Program-made: the position numbers and the translations under genes
Notes under the pieces: generated by a model
Told to the model about the DNA's origin: nothing
Databases searched by the model: none
The model's input: the letters and a program-made list of their open reading frames with translations, nothing else
Part shown: positions 1 through 8,581 of the stretch, piece after piece
How the letters are laid out: the number at the start of each line of letters is the position of its first letter
How positions within the stretch are numbered: the first letter of the stretch is position 1
Origin: an uncultured bacterium
GTDB lineage: Bacteria > Bacillota > Clostridia > Oscillospirales > Oscillospiraceae
Reading direction: 5' to 3'
DNA: 51,816 nucleotides
NCBI GenBank assembly: GCA_946056135.1
Contig: CAMGIN010000006.1
Location: 1-51,816 of the forward strand

Positions 1-54
1 GGGAGGGTCAATGACCCTCCCCTACAGTGGGTGCTGCTGTAAACGATCATTTAC
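1..54. repeat. GATC-ended palindromic repeat, truncated at the window edge
   Basis: An inner hairpin (GGGAGGGTCA / TGACCCTCCC at 1-20) is followed by the terminus GTAAACGATCATTTAC at 39-54. The same terminus brackets other intergenic palindromes at about 26.1, 29.6, 36.1 and 40.7 kb. The left end is cut off by the window. Confidence 0.6.
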
Positions 55-92
55 GCACAATTTTAGGCACGACGGAACCGCTATCCATGCTT

Positions 93-127
93 GACAAAAA
101 GACCCTGCCGAAAATCAGCAGGGTCTT
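93..127 (-). terminator. Rho-independent terminator of infC-rpmI-rplT
   Basis: Read on the minus strand, AAGACCCTGC pairs with GCAGGGTCTT and is followed by T residues. It lies just after the rplT stop codon. Confidence 0.85.
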
Positions 128-139
128 GATTTGTTTTGC

Positions 140-496
140 TTAGTTCAGAGCAGCCTTGGCCTTCTCCACGACAGCCGCGAAAGCAGCGGAGTCCTGGATC
201 GCCATCTCGGACAGGCTCTTGCGGTTCATCTCGATGCCAGCCTTCTTGACGCCGTTCATGAAGGTGGAGTAGTTCATTCCGTAGGGAGCGACGGAAGCGC
301 TGATACGGGTGATCCACAGGCGGCGGTAGTCACGCTTCTTCTGCTTGCGGCCAGCAAAAGCGTAGTTGCCGGACTTCATGACCTGCTGCTTGGCCATCTT
401 GAAGTGCTTGGACTTGGAGCCCCAGTAGCCCTTCGCCAGCTTCAGGGTAGCATTTCTTCTCTTGCGCGTCATCATCGCGCCTTTTACTCTAGCCAT
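140..496 (-). CDS. rplT: 50S ribosomal protein L20
   Basis: L20 is a primary 23S rRNA-binding protein needed for early 50S assembly. The 118-aa product has the usual family length and the typical basic N-terminus (starts [14 protein letters not shown]), followed by the conserved [11 protein letters not shown] segment. It is the last gene of infC-rpmI-rplT; 22 nt separate it from rpmI and a terminator follows. In Firmicutes L20 also represses this operon by binding the leader RNA. A leader with an attenuator-like hairpin is present upstream of infC, so the same control is likely here (inference). Confidence 0.97.
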   Translation of the reverse strand: MARVKGAMMTRKRRNATLKLAKGYWGSKSKHFKMAKQQVMKSGNYAFAGRKQKKRDYRRLWITRISASVAPYGMNYSTFMNGVKKAGIEMNRKSLSEMAIQDSAAFAAVVEKAKAALN

Positions 497-518
497 TTTT
501 CAGTATCCTCCTTCTGCC

Positions 519-716
519 TTACTTGTAGGGAATCATCTTCTTGATAGCGTCGACATTGGTCATATCGGCGTAAGCGGTAGCACGCAGATGGCGGGTACGC
601 TTGGTGGTCTTCTTGGTCAGGATGTGGCTCTTATAAGCGTGCGCTCTCTTCACCTTACCGGTCTTGGTCAGGTTGAATCTCTTCTTTGCACCGCTATGGG
701 TCTTCAGCTTGGGCAT
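519..716 (-). CDS. rpmI: 50S ribosomal protein L35
   Basis: L35 is a small basic protein of the large ribosomal subunit. The 65-aa product starts [20 protein letters not shown] and has the family's usual length and Lys/Arg-rich composition. It is the middle gene of the infC operon, 41 nt after infC and 22 nt before rplT. A good ribosome-binding site (AAGGAG) precedes the ATG. Confidence 0.97.
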   Translation of the reverse strand: MPKLKTHSGAKKRFNLTKTGKVKRAHAYKSHILTKKTTKRTRHLRATAYADMTNVDAIKKMIPYK

Positions 717-757
717 AGGTGGTTCTCCTTCCGATATCTTTTGTAGGGATAGTTCGT

Positions 758-1276
758 TTACTTGCTATTCTTGGGGGTCAGGAACATCGCCATGAAACGG
801 CCTTCCAGCTTGGGGTTCTTTTCCATGTTGGCGATCTCAGCACAGCTGCCCGCAAAGTCCAGCAGCAGCTTCTCACCCAGGTTGGTGTGGGCCATCTCGC
901 GGCCGCGGAAGCGGACGCTGACCTTCACCCGGTTGCCGTCTGCCAGGAACTTCTGGGCGGCGCGAACCTTGGTCTCGAAGTCGTTGGTGTCAATGCTGGG
1001 GCTCATGCGGATCTCCTTGATCTCCACAACCCGCTGATTCTTCTTGGCTTCCTTCTCCCGCTTCTTCTGGTCGAAGCAGAACTTGGAATAGTCCATGATC
1101 TTACAGACAGGAGGGACAGCATTGGGAGAGATCTTTACCAGATCCATACCCTGCTCCTCCGCCATGGCGTTGGCCTGGGCGGCGGACATAATGCCCAGCT
1201 GGGCGCCGTCGGCACCGATGAGCCGGATCTCCTTATCCCGGATCTCCTCATTGAGCTGATGATCTAACTTTGCGAT
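758..1276 (-). CDS. infC: Translation initiation factor IF-3 (AUC start codon)
   Basis: IF-3 binds the 30S subunit, prevents premature 50S joining and rejects non-canonical start codons. From the proposed start the product is 172 aa, the normal size, with the N-domain motif [14 protein letters not shown], a Lys-rich linker near residues 70-85 and the C-domain stretch [15 protein letters not shown] longer reading would need a TTG at 1291, but that TTG overlaps the Shine-Dalgarno sequence GGAGGT (1284-1289). The codon 7 nt downstream of GGAGGT is ATC (1276-1274), followed by [15 protein letters not shown]. infC genes are known for AUU/AUC starts that let IF-3 repress its own synthesis. First gene of infC-rpmI-rplT. 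Confidence 0.93.
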   Translation of the reverse strand: MAKLDHQLNEEIRDKEIRLIGADGAQLGIMSAAQANAMAEEQGMDLVKISPNAVPPVCKIMDYSKFCFDQKKREKEAKKNQRVVEIKEIRMSPSIDTNDFETKVRAAQKFLADGNRVKVSVRFRGREMAHTNLGEKLLLDFAGSCAEIANMEKNPKLEGRFMAMFLTPKNSK

Positions 1277-1300
1277 GGTAAGCACCTCCAATTAAACAAC

Positions 1301-1418
1301 AAAAAAACGGATGCCAAAACATCCGCATAATACCCGCTGAATCCCCATAAGGGAAGTGGAATATTGACCGTTTTGCGCACTGCTTACGGTGAGGCGGACG
1401 TTCAGCCTTCTTTATTAC
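1301..1418 (-). promoter_or_regulatory. infC operon leader with intrinsic attenuator (L20-leader-like)
   Basis: Between the promoter and infC the minus-strand transcript has a leader of about 140 nt. It ends in the hairpin CGGATG-TTTTGG-CATCCG followed by seven T residues (1325 to 1301), only 25 nt before the infC start. This is a classic intrinsic terminator placed before the first gene. In Bacillus and relatives the infC-rpmI-rplT leader is regulated by L20-dependent termination. I infer the same here from position and shape; the L20-binding fold was not modelled. Confidence 0.7.
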
Positions 1419-1424
1419 CTCGAT

Positions 1425-1453
1425 AGCTTAACACATCACAGCTAAAATGTCAA
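1425..1453 (-). promoter_or_regulatory. SigA-type promoter of the infC operon
   Basis: On the minus strand TTGACA (1453-1448) is separated by 17 nt from TAAGCT (1430-1425). Confidence 0.75.
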
Positions 1454-1464
1454 GCCCTTTTTCA

Positions 1465-1565
1465 TGCTGAATGCTGAATAAAGGTATCCCTTCGGAATCA
1501 TTTCAATTCATTCCCGAAGGGGATACCTTCCTTTTGCATTTTGCATTCTGCATTATGCATTATTT
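1465..1565. repeat. Palindromic intergenic repeat, TGCATTC heptad type
   Basis: The arms are built from 7-nt periodic units (TGCTGAA, TTTTGCA, TTCTGCA) in inverted orientation. The core contains GGTATCCCTTCGG and its inverted counterpart CCGAAGGGGATACC. It fills the gap between the infC promoter and the aspartokinase gene. Relatives occur at 9.3, 9.9, 16.9 and 19.9 kb, and the core is shared with the GGAGTGT-type repeats. Confidence 0.75.
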
Positions 1566-1578
1566 CACAATTTCCTGG

Positions 1579-2316
1579 CTAGAATGGTTCTGAGCCTCCT
1601 ACGATGGTCCCCGGTTCTCCCGTAAAAGCGGACAGGACCTCTATCTGGATTCCGTACTGCCGGGCAAATTCCACGCTGCGGTCATGGAGTACCTGCGCGC
1701 CGTTCTCGATCAGGGCCAGCATTTTCTCATAGCTGATCCGCCCGAACCGGGTGGCATCCGGGAACAGTCTGGGATCCCGGTCATAGACCCCGTCCACATC
1801 CGTGAAGATCTGGCACCGATCCGCTTTCAGCCAAGCTGCCAGAGCCACCGCCGTGGTATCTGACCCGCCCCGGCCAAGGGTGGTAATATCTCCAGCCGGA
1901 TCCAGGCCCTGAAAGCCCGCCACCACCACAGCTTTCCCGGCATCCAGTTCCCTTTGGATCCGGGAAACATCAATATCCACAATTCTCGCATTGCCGTGAA
2001 CGCCGTCGGTGGAAATGCCCGCCTGCCAGCCGGTGAGACTCACAGCGGGACTTCCCATGGCGCCGATGGCCATGGACATCAGCCCCGCCGACATCTGCTC
2101 CCCGGCAGCCAGATACGCGTCCATCTCCCGGGCAGCGCCCCTTTTGTTGACCTGTGCGGCTTTCTGGATCATCCGGTCCGTGCTATCTCCCTGAGCGGAG
2201 ACGACCACCACCACCCGGCTGCCCTGCTTGGCTAAGCTCGCAGCCCGCCGGGCAGCGGAATGGATCCGGTCTATGTCCTGCAGCGATGTTCCCCCGTACT
2301 TCTGTACGATCAGCAT
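1579..2316 (-). CDS. Aspartate kinase, catalytic domain only
   Basis: Aspartate kinase phosphorylates L-aspartate with ATP, the first step to lysine, threonine and methionine. The 245-aa product is an amino-acid-kinase domain: the nucleotide-binding motif VQKYGGTS is at residues 4-11, then GRGGSDTTA and TDVDGVYDRDPR. Common aspartokinases are about 400 aa with two C-terminal ACT domains; here the protein ends right after the catalytic fold (ends GTIVGGSEPF). Feedback control must therefore come from elsewhere. A separate HTH-ACT protein is encoded immediately upstream. A GGGAGGG ribosome-binding site precedes the ATG. The gene ends with TAG, showing that TAG is an ordinary stop codon in this host. 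Confidence 0.88.
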   Translation of the reverse strand: MLIVQKYGGTSLQDIDRIHSAARRAASLAKQGSRVVVVVSAQGDSTDRMIQKAAQVNKRGAAREMDAYLAAGEQMSAGLMSMAIGAMGSPAVSLTGWQAGISTDGVHGNARIVDIDVSRIQRELDAGKAVVVAGFQGLDPAGDITTLGRGGSDTTAVALAAWLKADRCQIFTDVDGVYDRDPRLFPDATRFGRISYEKMLALIENGAQVLHDRSVEFARQYGIQIEVLSAFTGEPGTIVGGSEPF

Positions 2317-2371
2317 ACAGCATCCCTCCCCGGCTCATCCTATGTCTGGGATAGCCGAATGGTGACGAATG

Positions 2372-2407
2372 CAAAATCAAAAGAGCCGCCGAAAAACGGC
2401 AGCTCTC
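2372..2407 (-). terminator. Intrinsic terminator between the HTH-ACT gene and the aspartokinase gene
   Basis: On the minus strand AGAGCTGCCG-TTTTT-CGGCGGCTCT is followed by TTTGATTTT. It lies between two co-directional genes, so it could limit read-through from the regulator gene into the aspartokinase gene. Confidence 0.7.
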
Positions 2408-2421
2408 GATCCGGTTCCTGA

Positions 2422-2862
2422 TTATCCCGCCAGAACCTCGGCCTTGACCACGCCGCGGAAGACTGACAGCCTGTTCATCAACTCCTCCAGAGAGACATTC
2501 AGGTCGATGGTTTCCGCTGAAATGGTGACCACCGCTGTGCCATTTGTGGGCACAATGGAGTTGATGGTGATGATATTTGCTTTGGCATTCGCCAGGATGG
2601 TCAAAATCTCGGACAGCAGTCCCGGTTCGTCATGGAGCAGCAGCTGAAATGTGATGATTCGCCCGGTCATCATGTTCTGAAACGGCAGCACAGCATCCCG
2701 GTACTTATAAAATGCGCTGCGGCTGATCCCGGTGATTCGGGTCGCTTCATTGACCGTGGATGCCTCCCCTGTGGACAGCAGCCGCTTGGCCTCTGCCACC
2801 TTCAGGAACACCTCCGGCAATGCCGATGCTTCCACAATATAATACTTGGGTTTTGTCGTCAT
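2422..2862 (-). CDS. HTH-ACT regulator, UPF0735/PheB (ThrR-like) family
   Basis: The 146-aa product has an N-terminal helix-turn-helix (NEATRITGISRSAFYKYRD, about residues 40-58) and a C-terminal ACT domain (from about residue 72, FQLLLHDEPGLLSEILTILA). This is the UPF0735/PheB family; the B. subtilis member has been described as ThrR, a repressor of threonine-pathway genes. ACT domains usually bind amino acids. The ATG at 2862 is chosen because AAGGAG lies 7 nt upstream; a longer in-frame reading to 2967 has no comparable site. It is encoded just before an ACT-less aspartokinase, so control of the aspartate pathway is the likely job (inference). Confidence 0.85.
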   Translation of the reverse strand: MTTKPKYYIVEASALPEVFLKVAEAKRLLSTGEASTVNEATRITGISRSAFYKYRDAVLPFQNMMTGRIITFQLLLHDEPGLLSEILTILANAKANIITINSIVPTNGTAVVTISAETIDLNVSLEELMNRLSVFRGVVKAEVLAG

Positions 2863-2923
2863 TCTGGTCTCCTTATACGCGTGTTTCGTTCGCGCCTGAA
2901 TTACATTTGTTTTTACCTTATGT

Positions 2924-2951
2924 ATTGTAGCATACATTTTAGAAATTGCAA
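2924..2951 (-). promoter_or_regulatory. Promoter of the HTH-ACT gene
   Basis: On the minus strand TTGCAA (2951-2946) and TACAAT (2929-2924) are separated by 16 nt. The element ends where the divergent ytvI leader begins. Confidence 0.6.
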
Positions 2952-2984
2952 CCCCCCAATCCAACACCGAAAGGAGGTTTTTCC

Positions 2985-4037
2985 ATGCACACCGGTATTC
3001 GTAAAACCATGACGATGCTGCTGGTCTTTCTATCCGTATGGCTGGGACTGCGCTATCTTCTCCCGCTGATTACCCCTTTCCTGTTGGGCACCGCGCTGGC
3101 TCTGGCAGCGGAGCCCATGGTGACCTTCCTGCACAAGCGCATCCGGGTTCCGCGGTCAATCAGCGCGGGAATCGGCGTCAGTATGGCCTTCTGCTTTCTG
3201 GCCATGGTTCTGCTCCTGATCTGCGCATTTCTGGTCCGGGAGCTGGGCGCTTTGGCCGGAATCCTGCCGGACCTGGAGAATGCCGTTCAGTCCGGCGCCT
3301 CCGCCCTGCAGACCTGGCTGTTGAATCTGACTGCCCATATGCCCCCAAGCATCCAACCCCTTCTGAGCGAAAATATCGGAGCACTGTTTTCCGACGGTGC
3401 CGCTCTGATGGACAAGGCAGTCCGCTTCGCCCTGGGGCTGGCCGGAAATCTGCTGAGTCACATTCCCGACAGCGCCCTTGGGCTGGGCACCGCCGTGATC
3501 TCCGGCTTCATGATTTCCGCGAAGCTGCCGAAGATTCGCTCCTGGATCTCCCGCCGCATTTCCATAGAGAGGCTGCGCCCGGTTCTGGCCGCCGGAAAGC
3601 GGATGAAAGACGCCGCCTTCGGATGGCTCTTGGCCCAGTGCAAGCTGATGGGCCTGACCTTTTCCATTCTGGCCCTAGGCTTTTTGCTGCTGCGGATCCC
3701 GCATGCCCTGCTGTGGGCACTGGGTGTGTCGGTGGTGGACGCCTTCCCCGTGTTGGGCACCGGCACAATTCTGCTGCCTTGGGCGCTGATTTGTTTCCTG
3801 CAGAGAGATGGCGCAAGAGCCGTTGGGCTGCTGGGCATCTATGCGGTAATCTCCCTAACCCGTTCCGCTCTGGAACCTAGGCTGATTGGCCGTCATCTTG
3901 GTCTGGATCCTCTGGTGACGCTGATAGCGCTGTACGCCGGCTACAAGCTCTGGGGCATCGGCGGCATGATCCTGGCCCCCCTGCTGGCCGTCACCGCCCT
4001 GCAGATTGCCCCGGAAAAGAAGTCCGAAAGCGAATAG
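2985..4037 (+). CDS. ytvI: YtvI-type membrane permease-like protein (AI-2E exporter superfamily)
   Basis: The 350-aa product is strongly hydrophobic, with segments near residues 5-40, 60-85, 145-170 and 215-340. It has the shape of the AI-2E transporter/PerM superfamily. The C-terminal half, with SVVDAFPVLGTGTILLPWAL and the LEPRLIGRHLGL segment, matches the sporulation protein YtvI. The transported substrate of YtvI is not established. The ATG at 2985 is chosen over an upstream ATG at 2946 because AAAGGAGG lies 7 nt before it. It is divergent from the HTH-ACT gene and stands alone, with a repeat after its TAG stop. Family placement is good; a role in spore formation is inferred from family and from sigG in the window. 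Confidence 0.8.
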   Translation: MHTGIRKTMTMLLVFLSVWLGLRYLLPLITPFLLGTALALAAEPMVTFLHKRIRVPRSISAGIGVSMAFCFLAMVLLLICAFLVRELGALAGILPDLENAVQSGASALQTWLLNLTAHMPPSIQPLLSENIGALFSDGAALMDKAVRFALGLAGNLLSHIPDSALGLGTAVISGFMISAKLPKIRSWISRRISIERLRPVLAAGKRMKDAAFGWLLAQCKLMGLTFSILALGFLLLRIPHALLWALGVSVVDAFPVLGTGTILLPWALICFLQRDGARAVGLLGIYAVISLTRSALEPRLIGRHLGLDPLVTLIALYAGYKLWGIGGMILAPLLAVTALQIAPEKKSESE

Positions 4038-4038
4038 A

Positions 4039-4223
4039 AGTGTGGAGTTAGGAGTTAGAGTGGAGAGTGGAGTTATTCTCAAAAATACCTGCAAACCTTC
4101 CATTTTTCTGCTTTGCTGCTGATACAGCAGTCTGTTTGCTTCGTGCGAAGTTAACATCCCATAACTCCACTCTACACTCTACACTCCACACTCCACACTC
4201 CAAACTCTGCAAAACTCCACACT
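4039..4223. repeat. Palindromic intergenic repeat, GGAGTGT heptad type
   Basis: The left arm is made of GTGTGGA/GTTAGGA/TGGAGAG units and the right arm of the inverted units CTCCACT/CTACACT/CCACACT, all with 7-nt periodicity. The interior is a different, partly palindromic sequence (GCTGCTGATACAGCAG). It separates ytvI from the recJ promoter. Confidence 0.75.
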
Positions 4224-4259
4224 GTCCTCACTGTTTCCAACAAATTTCCCATCTCCCTA

Positions 4260-4288
4260 TTGTACATTCCGTTCATTTTTGCTATAAT
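4260..4288 (+). promoter_or_regulatory. Promoter of the recJ-relA cluster
   Basis: TTGTAC (4260-4265) and a perfect TATAAT (4283-4288) are separated by 17 nt. The start site would fall about 20 nt before the recJ start codon, giving a very short leader. Confidence 0.75.
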
Positions 4289-4311
4289 GTTAGGAAAATG
4301 TTATTTAATGG

Positions 4312-6372
4312 ATGTGTGCAAAAGTGAAATACGGAATCTGGAATGTGAACGAACCGGAAGTGAGTGCAGTCAACGCCCTGGTAAGAAGCGGATATGCCCC
4401 ATTGGCCGCCATGGTGCTGGCCTGCCGGGGAATCCGGGATGGTGCCCAGGCAAAGCAGTACTTGGACTGTGACACGGCCCTGCTGGACCCCTTTTTGATG
4501 ACGGATATGGATCTGGCCGCCGGACGGGTGGGCCTCGCCCTGTCTCAGGGGGAAAAAATGGCTGTTTTCGGCGACTATGATGTAGATGGCATCACCGCCA
4601 CCTGCCTACTGACGGACTTTCTGCGCCGCCATGGTGCGGACTGCGTCAGCTACATCCCCGGGCGGCTGGAAGAGGGCTACGGGTTGAACCCCATTGCCAT
4701 CCAGCAGCTTCACAGTGAAGGGGTCAAACTCATTATCACCGTAGACTGCGGCATCACCGCTGCGTCCGAGGCCGAACTGTGCCGGGAGCTGGGCATCGAT
4801 CTGGTCATCACCGACCATCATGAGTGCAAGGATATCCTGCCCCGGGCCGTGGCAGTGGTGGATCCCCATAGACCCGACGGCGGCTACCCCCACAAGAATC
4901 TCTCCGGCGTCGGCGTGGCCTTCAAGCTGGCAGCCGCTCTCTGCGGCGACCAGTTGGAAGTACTGGAGCAGTACACTGACATGGTCTGCCTCGGCACTGT
5001 GGCAGACGTCATGCCATTGCAGGGAGAAAACCGCGTCTTCGTATCCAAGGGCCTGCAGTCCCTGGCCCATACCAAACGCCCCGGCATTGCCGCCCTGATG
5101 GCAGAATGCGGCTGCGCTCCGGAGACCGTCAGTGCCTCCTCCATCGGCTTCATGCTGGCGCCCCGGATCAATGCCGCAGGCCGTATGGGGCAAATCGATC
5201 TGGCCATTGCGCTGTTCCTCACCGATGACCCTCTCCGGGCCCAGGAGGTAGCGCGGCAGCTGTGCGAGCTGAACCGCCAACGGCAGGCCGTGGAGTCAGA
5301 GATCTACCGGCAGGCCGTGTCCATGCTTCCGGCGGGACAAGCCCCGGAGGCCATCGTACTGGCGGACGAAAGCTGGCACCAGGGTGTGGTGGGCATCGTT
5401 GCCAGCCGCATCGCGGAGGAATATGCCTGTCCCGCTTTCCTGATTTGCCTGGACGGCGAGCATGGCAAAGCCAGCTCCCGCAGTCACGGCGGCTTTAACC
5501 TGTTCTCCTCCCTGACCGCCCTGTCGCCGCTGCTGGAAAGCTACGGCGGTCATGAGCTGGCGGCGGGCTTTACCATCAACCGGGCCAATATCCCGGAATT
5601 CCGCCGCCGGATCTGCGCATTGGCCGCAGGCTACTATTCCGACGATACTCCCAGGACCTCCCTGGATGTGGACTGTGCCATTCCGGCAGAGCTGCTGACA
5701 CTGCACAATGTGGAATCCCTTGCTGTGCTGGAGCCCTGCGGAAACGGCTGTCCCAAGCCGGTGCTGATGATGAAAAACCTGGCCATCGAACGCATCACCA
5801 TGGTCGGCGGCGGCCGCCATATGCGCCTGCGGCTGCGCAGCGGGCGGCATACCGTCAATGCCATCTATTTTTCTGCCACGCCCCAATCCGTCTCCATCCA
5901 GCCCGGGGACGCGGTGGACATTGCTTTTACGCCCCAGATCAATGAATTCCGGGGCGAACGCGCCGTACAGATGAACGTACTGGATATCCGTCCCAGCTGC
6001 AGCGCCGAATGCTCCCCGGAGGCCTCCGGCTACCGGGCACTGCTGGACAACCGGCTCACTGCCGACATTGCCGCCGCCCTGCTTCCAGAGCGGACCACTC
6101 TGGCTATGGTCTGGCGGTATCTGGCCGCCGATCCTTCCGAAACCATTCAGGAATCCCCCATCTGCTTATGCCGGAAAATCGTCCGCTGGACCGGGAAACC
6201 CCTAAGCCTGGGGCAACTGATGACCTGCCTGGACATTTTCCGGGACGTGGGACTGCTGGATATCCAAAAGCTGCACAACCATTTGACCATTCATTTAACT
6301 CCCGGTAAAGAAAAGGCCGACTTAACCAAAAGCCAGACCATGCAGCGCCTGCTGCGAGCGAAAGAGAGCTGA
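4312..6372 (+). CDS. recJ: Single-stranded-DNA-specific exonuclease RecJ
   Basis: RecJ degrades single-stranded DNA 5'-3' in recombination, mismatch and base-excision repair. The 686-aa protein has the DHH phosphoesterase motifs: VFGDYDVDGITAT (DYDVDG at 88-93), VDCGIT near 145 and TDHHE (DHH at 168-170). A DHHA1 motif, GGHELAAGF, lies in the middle. An OB-type domain and a longer C-terminal extension follow, as is usual in Firmicutes. The ATG at 4312 has no strong Shine-Dalgarno sequence; GTG at 4324 is an alternative and would shorten the protein by four residues. The gene is followed after 5 nt by relA, so the two are probably co-transcribed. Confidence 0.95.
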   Translation: MCAKVKYGIWNVNEPEVSAVNALVRSGYAPLAAMVLACRGIRDGAQAKQYLDCDTALLDPFLMTDMDLAAGRVGLALSQGEKMAVFGDYDVDGITATCLLTDFLRRHGADCVSYIPGRLEEGYGLNPIAIQQLHSEGVKLIITVDCGITAASEAELCRELGIDLVITDHHECKDILPRAVAVVDPHRPDGGYPHKNLSGVGVAFKLAAALCGDQLEVLEQYTDMVCLGTVADVMPLQGENRVFVSKGLQSLAHTKRPGIAALMAECGCAPETVSASSIGFMLAPRINAAGRMGQIDLAIALFLTDDPLRAQEVARQLCELNRQRQAVESEIYRQAVSMLPAGQAPEAIVLADESWHQGVVGIVASRIAEEYACPAFLICLDGEHGKASSRSHGGFNLFSSLTALSPLLESYGGHELAAGFTINRANIPEFRRRICALAAGYYSDDTPRTSLDVDCAIPAELLTLHNVESLAVLEPCGNGCPKPVLMMKNLAIERITMVGGGRHMRLRLRSGRHTVNAIYFSATPQSVSIQPGDAVDIAFTPQINEFRGERAVQMNVLDIRPSCSAECSPEASGYRALLDNRLTADIAAALLPERTTLAMVWRYLAADPSETIQESPICLCRKIVRWTGKPLSLGQLMTCLDIFRDVGLLDIQKLHNHLTIHLTPGKEKADLTKSQTMQRLLRAKES

Positions 6373-6377
6373 TAAAA

Positions 6378-8570
6378 GTGGAAACCTTTGAAGAACATTA
6401 TGCATCCATGCGGGACGCCATCCTGCGGCACATGCCCGGCGCGGACATGATGCTGGTAGACCGTGCCGTGGAATACGCCAACGTCAAGCACCAGTTCCAG
6501 AAACGCAAGGACGGTTCCCCCTACATCATCCATCCCCTGGCAGTGGCCCAGATCGTGGCGGAAATGGGCCTGGATATGGACGCCATCCTGGGCGCCCTGC
6601 TTCACGACTGCATCGAAGACACCGACGCCTCCCATGAGGAAATTGAACGTCTCTTTGGCACCACCGTGGCCGAGCTGGTAGAGGGTGTCACCAAGCTGAC
6701 CCGTGCCAACTTTTCCACCTCCGAGCAGGCCCAGATGGAAAACCTGCGTAAGATGTTCATGGCCATGTCCAAGGACATCCGGGTGGTGCTCATCAAGATC
6801 GCGGACCGTCTGCACAACATGCGCACCATGCAGTACCAGACCCCAGCCAAGCAGATCAGCAAGTGCCAGGAGACCATGGACATCTATGCCCCCCTGGCCC
6901 ACCGGTTAGGTATGCAGAAGATCAAGTGGGAGCTGGAGGACCTGTCGCTGCGGTATCTTGCCCCCGGCGCCTACGAGGAGATCACCTCCTACCTCCAGGC
7001 CCACAAGGAGCAGGACGAGACCTTCATGCGCACCATCCAGGGAAAAATCACCGAGCGCCTGGCTTCCGTTGGGATCCACAACACCACCTACGGCCGCATC
7101 AAGCACGTCTACTCCATCTACCGCAAAATGCAATCCCAGGGCAAGACCATGGACGAGCTGTACGACATCTACGCCTTCCGGGTCATCGTGGACTCCATCC
7201 CTGACTGCTATAACGTTCTGGGCCACATCCACGATCTGTTCAACCTGGTCCCCGGACGGTTCAAGGACTACATCTCCACCCCCAAGCCCAACATGTACCA
7301 GTCCCTGCACACCACCGTTATCGGCTCCCAGGGTATTCCTTTCGAGGTTCAGATCCGAACCTGGCAGATGCACGAGACTGCCGAATACGGCATTGCCGCC
7401 CACTGGAAGTACAAGCAGGGCACCGGCACGGGCAGCGAGAAGGACTTCGAATGGGTCCGCCGCCTGCTGGAAAGCCAGCAGGATTCCGACGCGGAGGAAT
7501 TTGTACAGTCCATGAAGATCGACATGTTCGACGATGAGGTCTTCGTCTATACCCCCAAGGGGCGGATTGTATCCCTGCCTGCTGGATCCACGCCCATTGA
7601 CTTCGCCTATGCCATCCACTCCGGTGTGGGCAACTCCATGATCGGCGCCAAGGTCAACAACCGCATCGCTAATATCGACACCAAACTGAAAAACGGCGAT
7701 ATTGTGGAGGTTCTGACCTCCAAAGCCGCCAAAGGACCCAGCCGGGACTGGCTGACCATCTGCAAGTCCAACCAGGCCCGCACCAAGATCAAGCAGTGGT
7801 TCAAGAAGGAAAAACGGGAGGAGAACATTGTCCATGGCCGCGCCTCCTTCGAGGCAGAGATGAAGCGCATGGCCCTGCCCCTCACCGCTCTGAGCGATCC
7901 GGAACTGGAGTCTCAGCTGCTGCGAAAGCTGTCTTTTGACACCTGGGATGATATGTACGCCGCCATCGGCTATGGCGGTCTCACTGCCACCAAAGCAGTG
8001 GGCCGGATCCGGGACGACATTACCAAGGCCATCAAGGCCCAGGCTGCCGAAAAGCAGCCCATGAATCCTCTGCGTGTGAAGCCGGACTCCGAGGCTGTGC
8101 TGCGCAACCGCCACGCGGTAAACGGCGTCATCGTGGAGGACATCGACTCCTGCATGATCAAGTTTGCTAAGTGCTGCACGCCTGTCCCCGGTGACGCCAT
8201 TGTTGGCTTCATCACCAAGGGTTTCGGCGTCAGCATTCACCGGGCGGACTGCCCCAACGCGCAGAACCGGGACGATCCCCGGCAGGCCGCCCGGTGGGTC
8301 CGGGTCCGCTGGGCAGCCCAGGACGAGCAGCCCTTCGACACCACCCTGGAGCTGGACTGCATCACCCGGGACGGCCTGCTGCTGGATGTGGCCACCGCCA
8401 TGACCACCGCCCACGTCCGGGTGAAGGAGCTGTACGGCAAGGACCTTCCCGGCGGACACAGCACCTTCACCGTCCGTTTCGAGGTCAAGAATGTAGCCGA
8501 GCTGGAATCCGTCCGGAAAAAGCTTCTGAACATCCGGGACGTCACCGGCTCCCGCAGAGGGCAAAATTAA
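6378..8570 (+). CDS. relA: Bifunctional (p)ppGpp synthetase/hydrolase, Rel family
   Basis: This enzyme makes and degrades the stringent-response alarmone (p)ppGpp. The 730-aa protein shows the long-Rel architecture. First is an HD hydrolase domain with LLHDCIEDTD (HD at 76-77, ED at 80-81). Next is a synthetase domain with YDIYAFRVIV and GRFKDYISTPKPNMYQSLH. A TGS domain (EVFVYTPKGRIVSLPAGST), a zinc-finger-like region with KCCTPVPGD, and a C-terminal ACT domain follow. RFKD matches the RxKD form typical of bifunctional Rel/SpoT enzymes rather than ExDD of RelA, and the hydrolase motif is intact. The start is GTG (6378). Only 5 nt separate it from the recJ stop. Confidence 0.96.
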   Translation: METFEEHYASMRDAILRHMPGADMMLVDRAVEYANVKHQFQKRKDGSPYIIHPLAVAQIVAEMGLDMDAILGALLHDCIEDTDASHEEIERLFGTTVAELVEGVTKLTRANFSTSEQAQMENLRKMFMAMSKDIRVVLIKIADRLHNMRTMQYQTPAKQISKCQETMDIYAPLAHRLGMQKIKWELEDLSLRYLAPGAYEEITSYLQAHKEQDETFMRTIQGKITERLASVGIHNTTYGRIKHVYSIYRKMQSQGKTMDELYDIYAFRVIVDSIPDCYNVLGHIHDLFNLVPGRFKDYISTPKPNMYQSLHTTVIGSQGIPFEVQIRTWQMHETAEYGIAAHWKYKQGTGTGSEKDFEWVRRLLESQQDSDAEEFVQSMKIDMFDDEVFVYTPKGRIVSLPAGSTPIDFAYAIHSGVGNSMIGAKVNNRIANIDTKLKNGDIVEVLTSKAAKGPSRDWLTICKSNQARTKIKQWFKKEKREENIVHGRASFEAEMKRMALPLTALSDPELESQLLRKLSFDTWDDMYAAIGYGGLTATKAVGRIRDDITKAIKAQAAEKQPMNPLRVKPDSEAVLRNRHAVNGVIVEDIDSCMIKFAKCCTPVPGDAIVGFITKGFGVSIHRADCPNAQNRDDPRQAARWVRVRWAAQDEQPFDTTLELDCITRDGLLLDVATAMTTAHVRVKELYGKDLPGGHSTFTVRFEVKNVAELESVRKKLLNIRDVTGSRRGQN

Positions 8571-8581
8571 GGAGAATCATT

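Noticed and set aside
6906..8564. 552-codon minus-strand frame opposite relA
   Set aside because: Shadow of relA, with typical mirrored composition.
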